This document shows positions 50,175 through 58,872 of a stretch of 64,000 bases of DNA, one piece after another (positions within the stretch are counted from its first letter, which is position 1; every line of letters begins with the position of its first letter). The translations under genes were made by a program, and so were the position numbers. The notes under the pieces were generated by a model, which was not told where the DNA came from, did not search any database, and saw only the letters and a program-made list of their open reading frames with translations. Origin of the DNA: a bacterium (GTDB lineage Bacteria > Elusimicrobiota > Elusimicrobia > UBA1565 > UBA9628); the NCBI GenBank assembly GCA_021822495.1, contig JAKAQO010000002.1, forward strand, positions 33,034-97,033, read 5' to 3'.

Positions 50175-50621
50175 TTATTCTCGCGCGGTGACGGTGACCT
50201 TAATCTTGGCCGTCACGTCTGACAAAAGCCTCAAGGGCACTTCATAAGAACCGGTCGCCTTGAATGGAGAATCAATCATCACGGATTCTTTTTTAACGGA
50301 ATAACCGCAAGTTTTAAGGCTTTTAACGATTTCCGTCTTCCCGACGGAACCGAACAGGCGTCCCTCGGGGCTGGCCGGCTGGGAAAAAGACAAGCTGACT
50401 TCCGCTAATTTTTGAGCCAAGGACTTGGACTCTTCAAGCTTTTCGGCGAAAATTTTCTCGCGCTTCGCGCGGCCTTTTTCCCAGCCCTTCAGAGCGGATT
50501 CGGTCGCTTCAATCGCCAAATCCCTCGGGAAAAGATAATTGCGGGCATATCCCACCGAAACTTGCTTCACTTCGCCCGCGCGGCCCAGATGCAAAATATC
50601 GTCTTTTAATATCACTTTCAT
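50175..50621 (-). CDS. rplI: 50S ribosomal protein L9
   Basis: 148 residues. N-terminal rRNA-binding domain MKVILKDDILHLGRAGEVKQVSVGYARNYLFPR, long connecting helix, and C-terminal domain with the LFGSVGKTEIVK motif. Part of the rpsF-ssb-rpsR-rplI operon. Confidence 0.96.
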   Translation of the reverse strand: MKVILKDDILHLGRAGEVKQVSVGYARNYLFPRDLAIEATESALKGWEKGRAKREKIFAEKLEESKSLAQKLAEVSLSFSQPASPEGRLFGSVGKTEIVKSLKTCGYSVKKESVMIDSPFKATGSYEVPLRLLSDVTAKIKVTVTARE

Positions 50622-50638
50622 GTTTATTCTCTCGTCTT

Positions 50639-50974
50639 TTATTTCACGACGTATGGAAGCAAGGAAAGATTTCTCGCGCGTTTAATCATCCTTGAAAGCG
50701 TCCGCTGATGGGAAGCGCAGGTTCCGGTAATGCGGCTGGAAAGAATTTTTCCGGTATCGGACATAAACGTTCTCAAGAGTTGGATTTGCTTATAATCTAT
50801 TTCATGCGCGTTTTCGGCGCAAAAACGGCAAACTTTCTTTTTCGCGGGGTAAGGCGTGCGGCGGCGAAAAGAATCGCGGCGCGCCGCAGGAGCGGCATCC
50901 GCTATGGTTTCGGAAACGGGAAGAACTTTGTCTCCGGACACTTCTTCTGGTTTTACGGTTTCATTGGGCGTCAT
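50639..50974 (-). CDS. rpsR: 30S ribosomal protein S18
   Basis: 111 residues, longer than the usual ~75 because of a ~40-residue acidic/Ala N-terminal extension. The core [40 protein letters not shown] is a typical S18; the CRFC pair hints at a zinc-binding (C+) form. Start overlaps the ssb stop by one base. Confidence 0.94.
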   Translation of the reverse strand: MTPNETVKPEEVSGDKVLPVSETIADAAPAARRDSFRRRTPYPAKKKVCRFCAENAHEIDYKQIQLLRTFMSDTGKILSSRITGTCASHQRTLSRMIKRARNLSLLPYVVK

Positions 50975-51429
50975 TAGAAGGGAACCTCCTCATCTTGGGA
51001 CACGTCTTCGGAAACAGCGTCGGCAGGCACAGCGGCCCCGCCTTTCGCTGAAACATCCTCGGAAGGCGCGCCTTCCGCTTTTTCTAAAATTTGTACGCGG
51101 CGAGCCTCAACTTCGATCATGCTCCGTTTGGCCCCGCCGCTGTTTTTATCCTCGTACTCATAACTTCTCAAGCGGCCCTCAACGGAAACGGGAGAGCCTT
51201 TATGCAAGCGCTTGCCGCAGCTTTCCGCCGCCTGACGCCAAGTGACGATATTGATAAATGAAGCGTCGTCTTTCCACTCGCCGCTCACGGTATCCTTATA
51301 ACGGCGGGAAACCGCAATGCGAAAACGGCAATGAGCGATTCCTTTCGGGGTATAACGAAGTTCGGGGTCCTTGGTTAAACGGCCGACCAAGAAGACCTGA
51401 TTTTGCTCGGGCAAACGAAGGTTGGTCAT
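50974..51429 (-). CDS. ssb: Single-stranded DNA-binding protein
   Basis: 151 residues. OB fold with [60 protein letters not shown]. Acidic linker and C-terminal tip DEEVPF, the partner-binding tail (usual DDDIPF). Located between rpsF and rpsR, the classic place. ATGA overlap with rpsF. Confidence 0.95.
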   Translation of the reverse strand: MTNLRLPEQNQVFLVGRLTKDPELRYTPKGIAHCRFRIAVSRRYKDTVSGEWKDDASFINIVTWRQAAESCGKRLHKGSPVSVEGRLRSYEYEDKNSGGAKRSMIEVEARRVQILEKAEGAPSEDVSAKGGAAVPADAVSEDVSQDEEVPF

Positions 51430-51794
51430 GAAACAGGAGCGGCTTTCGCGGGCGCCGGATGGGCGTCGCGGGAATCGCGAACGCGAATTTTCTTTTCGCG
51501 CAATTTTTTCTCGCGCATCAGAGTCGTCATTTCCCTGATAATTCTCTCATCCAAGCGGAAATCCTGGGACATTTTTTTAAACAAAGGCGGCGGAGCTTTG
51601 TATTTAAGACAGGCATAAACCCCTTCGCGGGTTTTGCCGATGGGGTGAGAAAGTTTTCTTCGCCCCCACGTTTCAAAACTCACGATCTCCCCGCCGTCTT
51701 TCGTAATCGTCTGCCGCGTTTTATCGATAAAACCAGCCAATTCCGCCTCGGAAAGAGTCGGAGCAAGAACAAATACCGTTTCGTAGTTAGCCAT
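51426..51794 (-). CDS. rpsF: 30S ribosomal protein S6
   Basis: 122 residues. NYETVFVLAPTLSEAELAGFI at the start, ETWGRRKLSHPIGKTREGVYACLKYKA in the middle and LRLDERIIREMTTLM-type end identify S6, followed by a basic extension. First gene of the operon. The ATG is 9 nt after an extended -10 box, so translation is probably leaderless. Confidence 0.95.
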   Translation of the reverse strand: MANYETVFVLAPTLSEAELAGFIDKTRQTITKDGGEIVSFETWGRRKLSHPIGKTREGVYACLKYKAPPPLFKKMSQDFRLDERIIREMTTLMREKKLREKKIRVRDSRDAHPAPAKAAPVS

Positions 51795-51803
51795 ATTGAT
51801 TTT

Positions 51804-51812
51804 AATATAGCA
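51804..51812 (-). promoter_or_regulatory. Extended -10 promoter of the rpsF operon
   Basis: Minus-strand TGCTATATT; 9 nt lie between the hexamer and the rpsF ATG, leaving a leader of about two or three bases. Confidence 0.5.
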
Positions 51813-51830
51813 AAATCACGGCGCATGCGT

Positions 51831-51895
51831 CCAGTCCCCTCACAATCTTAAAGTAGGGACGGCGCCGTCCCTAAGAATGATAAAGAAGAGGCGCA
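51831..51895. repeat. Dispersed hairpin element, copy C (shortened)
   Basis: Same orientation as copy B: CAGTCCCCTCACAATCTTAA, the centre GGGACGGCGCCGTCCC as a perfect palindrome, then GATAAAGAAGAGGCGCAG. The right-hand GTCCCCTTTT end is missing. It sits between the divergent rpsF operon and a plus-strand gene. Confidence 0.65.
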
Positions 51896-51942
51896 GAGAA
51901 AAATTTACAAGTCCATTAAAAGCATGGTAAACTGGTTTGGTC

Positions 51943-53022
51943 ATGAGAAAATTGGCAAAGATTTTTGTATCTGCCGCATTGATTGCTTCAGGCCGCGCCG
52001 AGGCTTCCGCCCATATTTATGTTCCACCCCCTCCCGCATGGACAGACGCAACCGCTCAAAATGCCGCTCCCGACGCCGTGGCTTTTTTCACGGGCCCCTC
52101 CAACAGTTCCTTTATCATGACGCAGCTGAAGCCCATGAACGCGCGCAGCCGCCCCGCCGTTCTCTCCTTTCTGATGGATGTCTTAAGTTCGCTTCAGGAA
52201 AAAATGAAAATCCCATTGGAGCCGGCTTCGCGATTACGCGGCTCGCATTTTGGCAACGGAGTCCAAGCCCTCTCTCTTGAGGTCAAGGCCGATGGGAAGC
52301 CGCGGCTCATTTTGTCCGTTATCACCGCGGGAAATAAAAATTACCTGGCCCTCATCAACAGCGCCATTCCCGATCTCACCCTGCGCTCAATTCTAAGGTC
52401 TATTAAAACTTCTCCCTCGGAAACGCAACCGGCGCCCCAAACTACAAGTCTCGATGGACAACTCTTATTTCAACTCCCGGATGATTTCCGCTCCCAGGAG
52501 CTCTCTTCCTCCGATAAAAACAGCGGCATCGTTTTTTCCATCTCAGGGCTGGACTCGCTCCTTTCAATTAAGAAATTGAGTCCGCAAGAAACGCTGCCTC
52601 CGGAAAAAGCCTCTAAAATTCTAAAAGAAAAATTTGAATCGTTGCCTTCCATTGATCGTTGGCTGATTTCTCCGGAAAAAACCCTAACGACTCCAGCCGG
52701 GCCCGAACTGATTTATCTTTCTGCTGGGGTTAAGGGCGAGGGCGCGCTCAACGCCAAGGTCCTGGGATATATGCCATGGTGCTATTGGGGATACCTCATC
52801 ACGGCCCAGGGGCCTCGAAGCGAAGAACTCCTGACCACCGTCTTTAAAAGCCTGACCCCCGGCCCTTCCACGATTGAAAAACTGCTCCAGGAAACTCCCA
52901 GGCTCAAAAATTCAAGCCGCGCCTCTTATTCAAAAACGGAGCTTGCGCTCGCGGGTCTCCTAACCCTACTCGCCGCCTATTTGACGTTTCGGGCCCGAAA
53001 GTCAAAAACACCTAAAAACTGA
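51943..53022 (+). CDS. Hypothetical secreted protein with C-terminal anchor
   Basis: 359 residues from ATG 51943. Signal peptide (KIFVSAALIASGRAEASA), a mature part of mixed alpha/beta with PPPPAWTD near the start, and a C-terminal membrane helix (ELALAGLLTLLAAYLTFRARKSK) with a basic end, so it is likely anchored in the inner membrane facing the periplasm. No family recognised. Reads away from the rpsF operon across repeat copy C. Confidence 0.6.
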   Translation: MRKLAKIFVSAALIASGRAEASAHIYVPPPPAWTDATAQNAAPDAVAFFTGPSNSSFIMTQLKPMNARSRPAVLSFLMDVLSSLQEKMKIPLEPASRLRGSHFGNGVQALSLEVKADGKPRLILSVITAGNKNYLALINSAIPDLTLRSILRSIKTSPSETQPAPQTTSLDGQLLFQLPDDFRSQELSSSDKNSGIVFSISGLDSLLSIKKLSPQETLPPEKASKILKEKFESLPSIDRWLISPEKTLTTPAGPELIYLSAGVKGEGALNAKVLGYMPWCYWGYLITAQGPRSEELLTTVFKSLTPGPSTIEKLLQETPRLKNSSRASYSKTELALAGLLTLLAAYLTFRARKSKTPKN

Positions 53023-53078
53023 TCCTCTTGCTCCCCCTTGTCTTCATTGAATAAGTCTTCTATACTACTTGCATCAAG

Positions 53079-53221
53079 GTGCATGACCATGATCTCGATT
53101 TTTAGAGGCCAAAAACATCTCGTCACCCCGGGTTCTCCCTGGGATATCCCTCGGTCACACTTCCTCGCCGACGCTCGGTCGCCGGAGTGACGAAAAAAAT
53201 TCCGAGATAGCGGTCATGCAC
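53079..53221. repeat. 143-bp imperfect palindrome
   Basis: Outer arms GTGCATGACC (53079-53088) and GGTCATGCAC (53212-53221) are exact complements. Inside, ATCTCG and TTTTT on the left pair with AAAAAAA and CGAGAT on the right, then CGTCAC (from 53114) pairs with GTGACG (53187-53192). It fills most of the 330-bp gap and may be a MITE-like or REP-like element. Nothing else is seen in the gap. Confidence 0.65.
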
Positions 53222-53354
53222 CCGCAATTCCCTTTCAGGCTCATCTTGTATTGGATAATTCTTGCGGTGTTTCTCATGCCACGAATTTGTTGCTTTTATG
53301 CCTATAAAACTATTGCAAATATGCCTATAATAAGATATCGTTTAGTCCATCAGC

Positions 53355-54605
53355 ATGGCCTATAGAAAGCGTCTCATCGAACTCGAATTAGCCCGAAAAC
53401 TCGCTTCCTCGGGGGCGGTCGTCATTGAGGGTCCCAAAGCATGCGGAAAGACCGCAACGGCAAGACAAGTCGCGGCCAGCGAGACGCTTCTTGATATAGA
53501 CGCCGCTGCGCTTCAAGCGATCTCTGTCGCTCCGGAATTGGTGCTTGAAGGAAAAACGCCTAGACTTATTGACGAATGGCAAATAGAACCTGCAATATGG
53601 AATCACATCCGTCGAGCAGTTGATGAGCGGGGGAAACCAGGCCAATTCATCCTCACCGGGTCGGCTGTTCCCGCTGATGAGATCACACGGCACGGAGGAG
53701 CAGGACGCCTCACTCGCCTTCGCATGCGGCCCATGACCCTCGCTGAGACTGGTTATTCCACTGGCGCGATTTCACTGAGGAAGGTAATTCAAGGAAAGGT
53801 TTCTCGAACGCCAGACCCCGGGCTCACGATTGCCACGCTTGCGCAGTGCATTGCGACAGGCGGATGGCCTGGCTTGCTTAATCGGAGGCTGAACGACTCT
53901 CTCCAATTCGTCCGAGATTATCTGGGAGAAATTAGCCGCGTCGATGTGGGGCGCGTCGGCAAACGAAGACATGATCCCGAAAGGGTGAACCGTTTGTTGC
54001 GTTCGCTGGCCCGAAATCAAGCGACCTACGCATCAGTGGCGACTCTCGCAGCCGACACAGGCGGAGGAGAAGGCCCTATCAAGGAACATACGGCGCAGGA
54101 ATATCTCGATGCGCTCAGCCGACTGATGATCATCGAAGATTTGCCTCCTTGGTCGCCGCATCTGCGCTCGAAGTCAAGGGTGAGAAGCACGCCGAAGCGC
54201 CTTTTTGTAGATCCGTCTCTGGCCGTGGCCGCCTTACGCGCCAACCCCCATCAGTTATTGAAAGACCTCAATCTGCTGGGCTTCTTATTTGAGACGCTCG
54301 TCATTCGCGATCTGCGGGTTTATGCCCAGACTGTCGACGCCCAGGCGCTACAATACCGAGATAACACGGGTCTGGAAGTGGATGCCATCATTGAAGGAAA
54401 GGATGCTAGTTGGGCTGCTTTCGAAATCAAGCTTGGCTCCGGCGCGATAGATGAGGGAGCCGCGAATTTACTCAAGTTCTCACAGCGCGTAGATTTCTCG
54501 AAATGCGGGAAACCGGCCGCTCTCGCGGTGATTGTTGGATCCGGCTACGGCTATACGCGTCCGGACGGGGTTGCAGTCATTCCAATCGGCGCGTTAAGCG
54601 CCTAA
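53355..54605 (+). CDS. AAA ATPase with DUF4143 domain
   Basis: 416 residues. N-terminal ATPase with Walker A IEGPKACGKTATARQ, Walker B-like TPRLIDEWQ and sensor FILTGSAVP, then helical region and a C-terminal DUF4143 domain ending with a nuclease-like fold pattern (LEVDAIIEGKDASWAAFEIKLG, D...ExK). These proteins are common in accessory regions and sometimes paired with toxin-antitoxin genes; role unknown. Single gene next to a duplicated ORF6N fragment. Confidence 0.85.
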   Translation: MAYRKRLIELELARKLASSGAVVIEGPKACGKTATARQVAASETLLDIDAAALQAISVAPELVLEGKTPRLIDEWQIEPAIWNHIRRAVDERGKPGQFILTGSAVPADEITRHGGAGRLTRLRMRPMTLAETGYSTGAISLRKVIQGKVSRTPDPGLTIATLAQCIATGGWPGLLNRRLNDSLQFVRDYLGEISRVDVGRVGKRRHDPERVNRLLRSLARNQATYASVATLAADTGGGEGPIKEHTAQEYLDALSRLMIIEDLPPWSPHLRSKSRVRSTPKRLFVDPSLAVAALRANPHQLLKDLNLLGFLFETLVIRDLRVYAQTVDAQALQYRDNTGLEVDAIIEGKDASWAAFEIKLGSGAIDEGAANLLKFSQRVDFSKCGKPAALAVIVGSGYGYTRPDGVAVIPIGALSA

Positions 54606-54630
54606 GAAAAAGTCCCAAAACCTATCCCTT

Positions 54631-54705
54631 TTTGCGGCCATTCACCAGTTGATGGACCCGCTGGAAAAACCCAAGAAGAAAATTGGCTTTGTCGCCGGAA
54701 ATTAA
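54631..54705 (+). pseudogene. Duplicated 3' end of an ORF6N gene
   Basis: 25 codons reading AIHQLMDPLEKPKKKIGFVA and then GN-stop, nearly identical at DNA level to the end of the ORF6N gene at 54816-55334, including the AAATTAAGCCGC after it. The rest of the copy is missing, replaced by the ATPase gene. Confidence 0.75.
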
Positions 54706-54815
54706 GCCGCGTTATTTTGTTTGCAATAATACCAAATTAAATTAGCCACCGCGCAGGTTTTCTTAAATTCGCAAAAGAGCGAAAATGCTTTGTAGAATAA
54801 TCAGCGATTCAATTT

Positions 54816-55334
54816 ATGAAAGACCTTATTGCCGTTGACCGCATCGAAAGGCGTATTTATCTCATTCGTGGACAGAAAGTGATGTTGGACCGGGATTTGG
54901 CGAATCTCTATGGCGTTGAGACTGGGGCGCTCAATCGAGCAGTCAAGCGCAATGCCATCCGTTTCCCAGATGACTTCATGTTTCAATTAGAAGTTTCTGA
55001 GTGGGATAACTTGAAATGCCAAACTGGCAGTTCAAGATGGGGCGGCGACCGCCGTGCCCTTCCCCACGCATTCACGGAACAGGGCGTTGCCATGCTCTCC
55101 AGCGTCTTGCACAGCAAGCGCGCGGCTTTAGTCAACATTGCCATTATGCGGGCTTTTGTTAGGCTTCGGGAGTTAGTCTCGACCCACAAAGAACTGGCCT
55201 CCAAGCTTTCGGATTTGGAACGCCGCATCGAGGGCCATGACGAACACATACAGTCTCTCTTTGAGGCCATTCACCAGTTGATGGACCCCCCGGAAAAGCC
55301 CAAGAAAAAGATTGGCTTTGTCACCGGAAATTAA
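54816..55334 (+). CDS. ORF6N-domain DNA-binding protein
   Basis: 172 residues. N-terminal ORF6N domain (IERRIYLIRGQKVMLDRDLANLYGVETGALNRAVKRN, RFPDDFMFQL, HAFTEQGVAMLSSVL), a C-terminal coiled coil (HKELASKLSDLERRIEGHDEHIQ) and a basic tail. The family is phage- and island-borne and probably binds DNA. No phage genes are near. Confidence 0.88.
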   Translation: MKDLIAVDRIERRIYLIRGQKVMLDRDLANLYGVETGALNRAVKRNAIRFPDDFMFQLEVSEWDNLKCQTGSSRWGGDRRALPHAFTEQGVAMLSSVLHSKRAALVNIAIMRAFVRLRELVSTHKELASKLSDLERRIEGHDEHIQSLFEAIHQLMDPPEKPKKKIGFVTGN

Positions 55335-55721
55335 GCCGCATTGTTTCTTTGCTACAATGAGGGTTAGAGCAAAACATCTCTAAAGCTTAAAGAAAAACCG
55401 GCCTCGCTTCGCACCTTAATCTTTCGCAAGGAAACGCTTCTCGTATTGAGACCGATCTTGGCTGAGTATAGGGATGTTCTCAATCATTGAGCTAAGGACT
55501 CGACGATTATAACGGAATGGAATATCCTCCTACTGTCTATATGACTTCATTTGGAGATCGAGTCAAGCCCCATTGGAAGATGTTGCCAAAACAGGAGCTT
55601 TAACCGTCTCCTTCGGTAACATTGAGCATGAGGCGATGCGGAAGCGAGTTTCCTCCCCGCCGGAGTGGTAAAATAGGAAGGTATAGAGGAAAAAATGTTT
55701 TCTGGCAGGGCGACCTAAGAT
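55335..55721. other. Gap without a recognisable gene
   Basis: 387 bp. No convincing frame, RNA or repeat found on either strand. The end near 55660-55690 (GGAGTGGTAAAATAGG) may hold the promoter of the next gene, but no clear -35/-10 pair is seen. Confidence 0.4.
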
Positions 55722-56918
55722 ATGATTAACAAAGATTTTGATTTAATCTCCAAGGAAGATATCGAGCGCTTGATATCTGATCAAGTTATGGAAGGTCACG
55801 AGTTGGATTACAAAGAAGCGTTACCGGACAATAATGATGAGGCGAAAAAGGAGTTCCTTGCGGATGTTTGTTCTTTTGCGAACTCTTCCGGAGGCTCGCT
55901 TATATACGGCGTTAAAGACAAGCGCGATAAGAATGGAAAGACAACGGGAGTTCCTGAAACTGCTGAGGGGCTAGGAACTAAAAATCCTGATGAGGAAATT
56001 CGGCGGCTTGAATCTATGTTGCAAGATGGAGTGAAGCCCCGAATAACCGGAGTGCTCATGAAACATCTGGAAGGTTTTTCCAAGGGCCCCGTTATTTTGA
56101 TTAGAGTCCCAAAAAGCTGGAATTCACCGCACATGGTTTCGTTCAAGAATTCTTCCAAATTCTATGCAAGAAATAATGCTGGAAAACATCAGCTTGATTT
56201 AGGTGAAATTCGATCCGCATTTCTTTTGTCTGAGACTCTTTCAGAAAAAATTAGGCGATTTCGAGATGACCGAATCGCCAAAATTTTATCCGATGAAACC
56301 CCCATCCATCTTGAATGCAAAAACCGAATCGTATTACATTTGATCCCTTTTTCTTCGATGAGTCCCTTAAGCGTTGTGAATTTAGCCCAGATTCAAAATA
56401 ATGGTAGTCATTATAAGAACCTTAACCCAATTTCAGCAGAGGAACACTTCGGACCTCGGTATAATTTTGATGGACTCTTGACCCATGCCCACGAATGCTA
56501 TTTACAAATATTCCGCAATGGGATGATTGAAGCAGTCGATACCACATTGCTTTCGTCAAATGGGAGAATAATTCCCAATCCCAATTTTGAAGAGTTGATA
56601 TACCAAGCAGCAGAGCGTTATTTAAAATTACAGAAATCCATTGGAATATCTCCACCTATTATCATCTTATTGACGCTTCTAAACATCAAAGGTTACTCCA
56701 TAAAAACAAAAATTATCGCTGTGTTTGAACAGATAGGAAAACCTAAGACCCCAATAGATCGTGATATTCTGGTCTTACCGGATATGTTGGTTAATGATTT
56801 TTCAGAGCCAATTGACGCGCTTTTTCGTCCAATTTTTGACATTATCTGGCAAGCATGTGGCTATAACGCTTGTCCAAATTACAATTCAAATGGCGAATGG
56901 ACAAGGGATGGGCGATAA
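55722..56918 (+). CDS. AlbA_2/Schlafen-type ATP-binding protein
   Basis: 398 residues. N-terminal AlbA_2 domain: EGHELDYKEALP, KKEFLADVCSFANSSGGSLIYGVKD, then RITGVLMKHLEG and VILIRVPKSWNSPHMV...FYARNNAGKHQLDLGEIR. The C-terminal ~200 residues are unrecognised. Such proteins appear in accessory islands and some in defence loci; a defence role is not shown here. More AT-rich than the core genes. Confidence 0.82.
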   Translation: MINKDFDLISKEDIERLISDQVMEGHELDYKEALPDNNDEAKKEFLADVCSFANSSGGSLIYGVKDKRDKNGKTTGVPETAEGLGTKNPDEEIRRLESMLQDGVKPRITGVLMKHLEGFSKGPVILIRVPKSWNSPHMVSFKNSSKFYARNNAGKHQLDLGEIRSAFLLSETLSEKIRRFRDDRIAKILSDETPIHLECKNRIVLHLIPFSSMSPLSVVNLAQIQNNGSHYKNLNPISAEEHFGPRYNFDGLLTHAHECYLQIFRNGMIEAVDTTLLSSNGRIIPNPNFEELIYQAAERYLKLQKSIGISPPIIILLTLLNIKGYSIKTKIIAVFEQIGKPKTPIDRDILVLPDMLVNDFSEPIDALFRPIFDIIWQACGYNACPNYNSNGEWTRDGR

Positions 56919-56956
56919 ATTCGCGGGAAACTATTTTAAGCAACGGAGAAATAGAG

Positions 56957-58846
56957 ATGAACATAAAATTTACCCTTAAAAAAAGCAGGGGTTTCTTGCC
57001 CCAAGTTTTCATCTTAGCGCTGGTTTTTCCGCTTCTCCTTGTTGGGACAATCAGAGCTGAGGATGAAAACGCGGTATTAATCCAGGCGGCGAAAAATGGA
57101 GATCTCACGGGAGTCGAGCAAGCCCTTAGTTCTGGTGCTAATTCCAATGCCAAGGATAATGATGGATATACCGCGCTGATGTTCGCCACTGCCACAGGCA
57201 AGGCCAACGTGGTTTCCGCCCTTCTCAAAGCCGGGGCCGACCCTAATGCCAAGGATAATGATGGATATACCGCGCTGATGGACGCCGCCTTAGCTGGCAA
57301 AGCCAGTGTAATACCTGTCCTCGCAAAAGCTGGAGCTGATCTCAATGCCAAGGATAATAAGTACGGAGCGACTGCGTTGATGTTCGCCGCCAACACAGAC
57401 AAGGCCAACGTGGTTTCCGCCCTTCTCAAAGCCGGAGCCGATCTCACCAAGGATAATAAGTACGGAAGGACTGCGCTGATGGTTGCCGCTCAAAATGGCA
57501 AAGCCAATGTGATTCCGCTCCTCATCAAAGCCGGAGCCGATATCAATGCCCAGGATAACAATGGATATACCGCGCTGATGCTCACCGCTCAATATGGCCA
57601 CGCTAATGTAATTCCTGTCCTCGCAAAAGCCGGGGCCGATCTCAATGCCCAGGATAATAAGCACGGAGCGACTGCGTTGATGTGGGCCGCTCAAGCTGGC
57701 AAGGCCAATGTAATTTCTGTCCTCGCCAAAGCCGGCGCTGATCTCAATGCCAAGGATAAAAATGGAAATACCACGCTGATGCTCGCCGCTAACACTGGCC
57801 ATGCCAACGTGGTTTCAGCTCTTCTTCAGGCTGGAGCGGATACCAATATCAAGAATAATAATGGACAGAGCGCTGAAGATATAGCCCAACAAGGGGGGTA
57901 TTCCAATATTGTTTCTCTCATCGAAAACTGGAAAGCCTCCAACCCCGAAACTCCTGCCGCAAGCCCGGAGCTCTCCCAAAGCGAGGTCCAACAAATCGCT
58001 CAACAAGCGGCTAATCAGGCCCTGGCTAATATGGAAAAAGAGAAACAGCAAAAACCCGCCGAGAAAACCTATCACTCTTCCGTGGATAAGCCCAATTACA
58101 AACTTCCGGAGGATGACCGAAAATTTGCCGTGGTCATCGGAATTGAAAAGTATCCCTCGCTTCCCTCCGCTGATTTCGCTGCGCGCGACGCTAAAGCCAT
58201 GAGACGCCATTTAATCGCTCTCGGATATCCCCCAAGGCATATTAAGTTTCTTCTCAACGAAGGGGCGACGCGCGGACGGCTTAAAGCGGCGTTTCACCAT
58301 TGGCTTCCTAAAAACGTCAAGGCCAATTCCACTGTTTTCATCTATTATTCCGGACACGGTGCCCCGAACCCGGCTTCAAAATCAGCTTATCTTGTCACCT
58401 ATGACGCGGAAGTGGGCGACCTTGAAGATACCGCCTATTCTGTTGACCGGCTGAACCGCGATCTTGCAAGACTCAAGACCAAGCAAGTCATTATCGCCCT
58501 TGATTCCTGCTTTTCCGGAGCCGGAGGCCGTTCGGTTTTAGCGCGCGGGGCGCGCCCATTGGTTAATCAAATCTCCGGCGCTTTTTGGTCGCAAGCAGGC
58601 TCCATCATCAGGGTAACGGCCGCAAAATCTAATCAAATATCCGGAACCTACGAAAAAAAAGGACACGGCCTTTTTACTTATTATTTCCTTAAAGGGCTCA
58701 ACGGAAGGGCGGCGAAATCCGGCCACGTAAGTTTGCGCTCTCTCTACCAATATGTCCGTCCAAAGGTCGAGGACAAGGCGAGTCTAAACAGCCAAACCCA
58801 GGACCCCCAACTTTTTCCGCCCCGCGCCAATTTAAGTTTGCGCTAA
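56957..58846 (+). CDS. Secreted ankyrin-caspase (C14) protease, second copy
   Basis: 629 residues from ATG 56957 (GGAG upstream). Signal peptide (PQVFILALVFPLLLVGTIRA), eight or so ankyrin repeats (~36-325) nearly identical to each other, an Ala/Gln-rich helical linker with SQSEVQQIAQQAANQAL, and a caspase-like domain with His467 (YYSGHGAPNP) and Cys518 (LDSCFSGAG). The domain aligns end to end with the protease at 16244-17791, including EKYPSLPSADFAARDAK and KNVKANSTVFIYY. It is not in an operon with radical SAM genes. Substrate unknown. Confidence 0.88.
   Translation: MNIKFTLKKSRGFLPQVFILALVFPLLLVGTIRAEDENAVLIQAAKNGDLTGVEQALSSGANSNAKDNDGYTALMFATATGKANVVSALLKAGADPNAKDNDGYTALMDAALAGKASVIPVLAKAGADLNAKDNKYGATALMFAANTDKANVVSALLKAGADLTKDNKYGRTALMVAAQNGKANVIPLLIKAGADINAQDNNGYTALMLTAQYGHANVIPVLAKAGADLNAQDNKHGATALMWAAQAGKANVISVLAKAGADLNAKDKNGNTTLMLAANTGHANVVSALLQAGADTNIKNNNGQSAEDIAQQGGYSNIVSLIENWKASNPETPAASPELSQSEVQQIAQQAANQALANMEKEKQQKPAEKTYHSSVDKPNYKLPEDDRKFAVVIGIEKYPSLPSADFAARDAKAMRRHLIALGYPPRHIKFLLNEGATRGRLKAAFHHWLPKNVKANSTVFIYYSGHGAPNPASKSAYLVTYDAEVGDLEDTAYSVDRLNRDLARLKTKQVIIALDSCFSGAGGRSVLARGARPLVNQISGAFWSQAGSIIRVTAAKSNQISGTYEKKGHGLFTYYFLKGLNGRAAKSGHVSLRSLYQYVRPKVEDKASLNSQTQDPQLFPPRANLSLR
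57140..57870 (+). repeat. Tandem ankyrin repeats conserved at DNA level
   Basis: Units of ~99 bp share long identical stretches, for example AATGCCAAGGATAATGATGG at two places and GCCAACGTGGTTTCCGC at three. The DNA similarity points to recent expansion or gene conversion within the gene. Confidence 0.7.
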
Positions 58847-58872
58847 ATATTGGAAATATAGAGACAAAAATT

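Noticed and set aside
54816..55334. Prophage at the ORF6N gene
   Set aside because: No integrase, capsid, terminase or tail genes, and no attachment-site repeats were found near it.
53355..56918. DUF4143 ATPase, ORF6N and AlbA proteins as one defence system
   Set aside because: Each has its own spacing, no overlaps or shared promoter, and a 388-bp gap separates ORF6N from the AlbA gene; I see no evidence that they act together.
57140..57870. Regular ~99-bp repeats suggesting a CRISPR or satellite
   Set aside because: The repeats are in frame and encode ankyrin units; there are no unique spacers and no cas genes.
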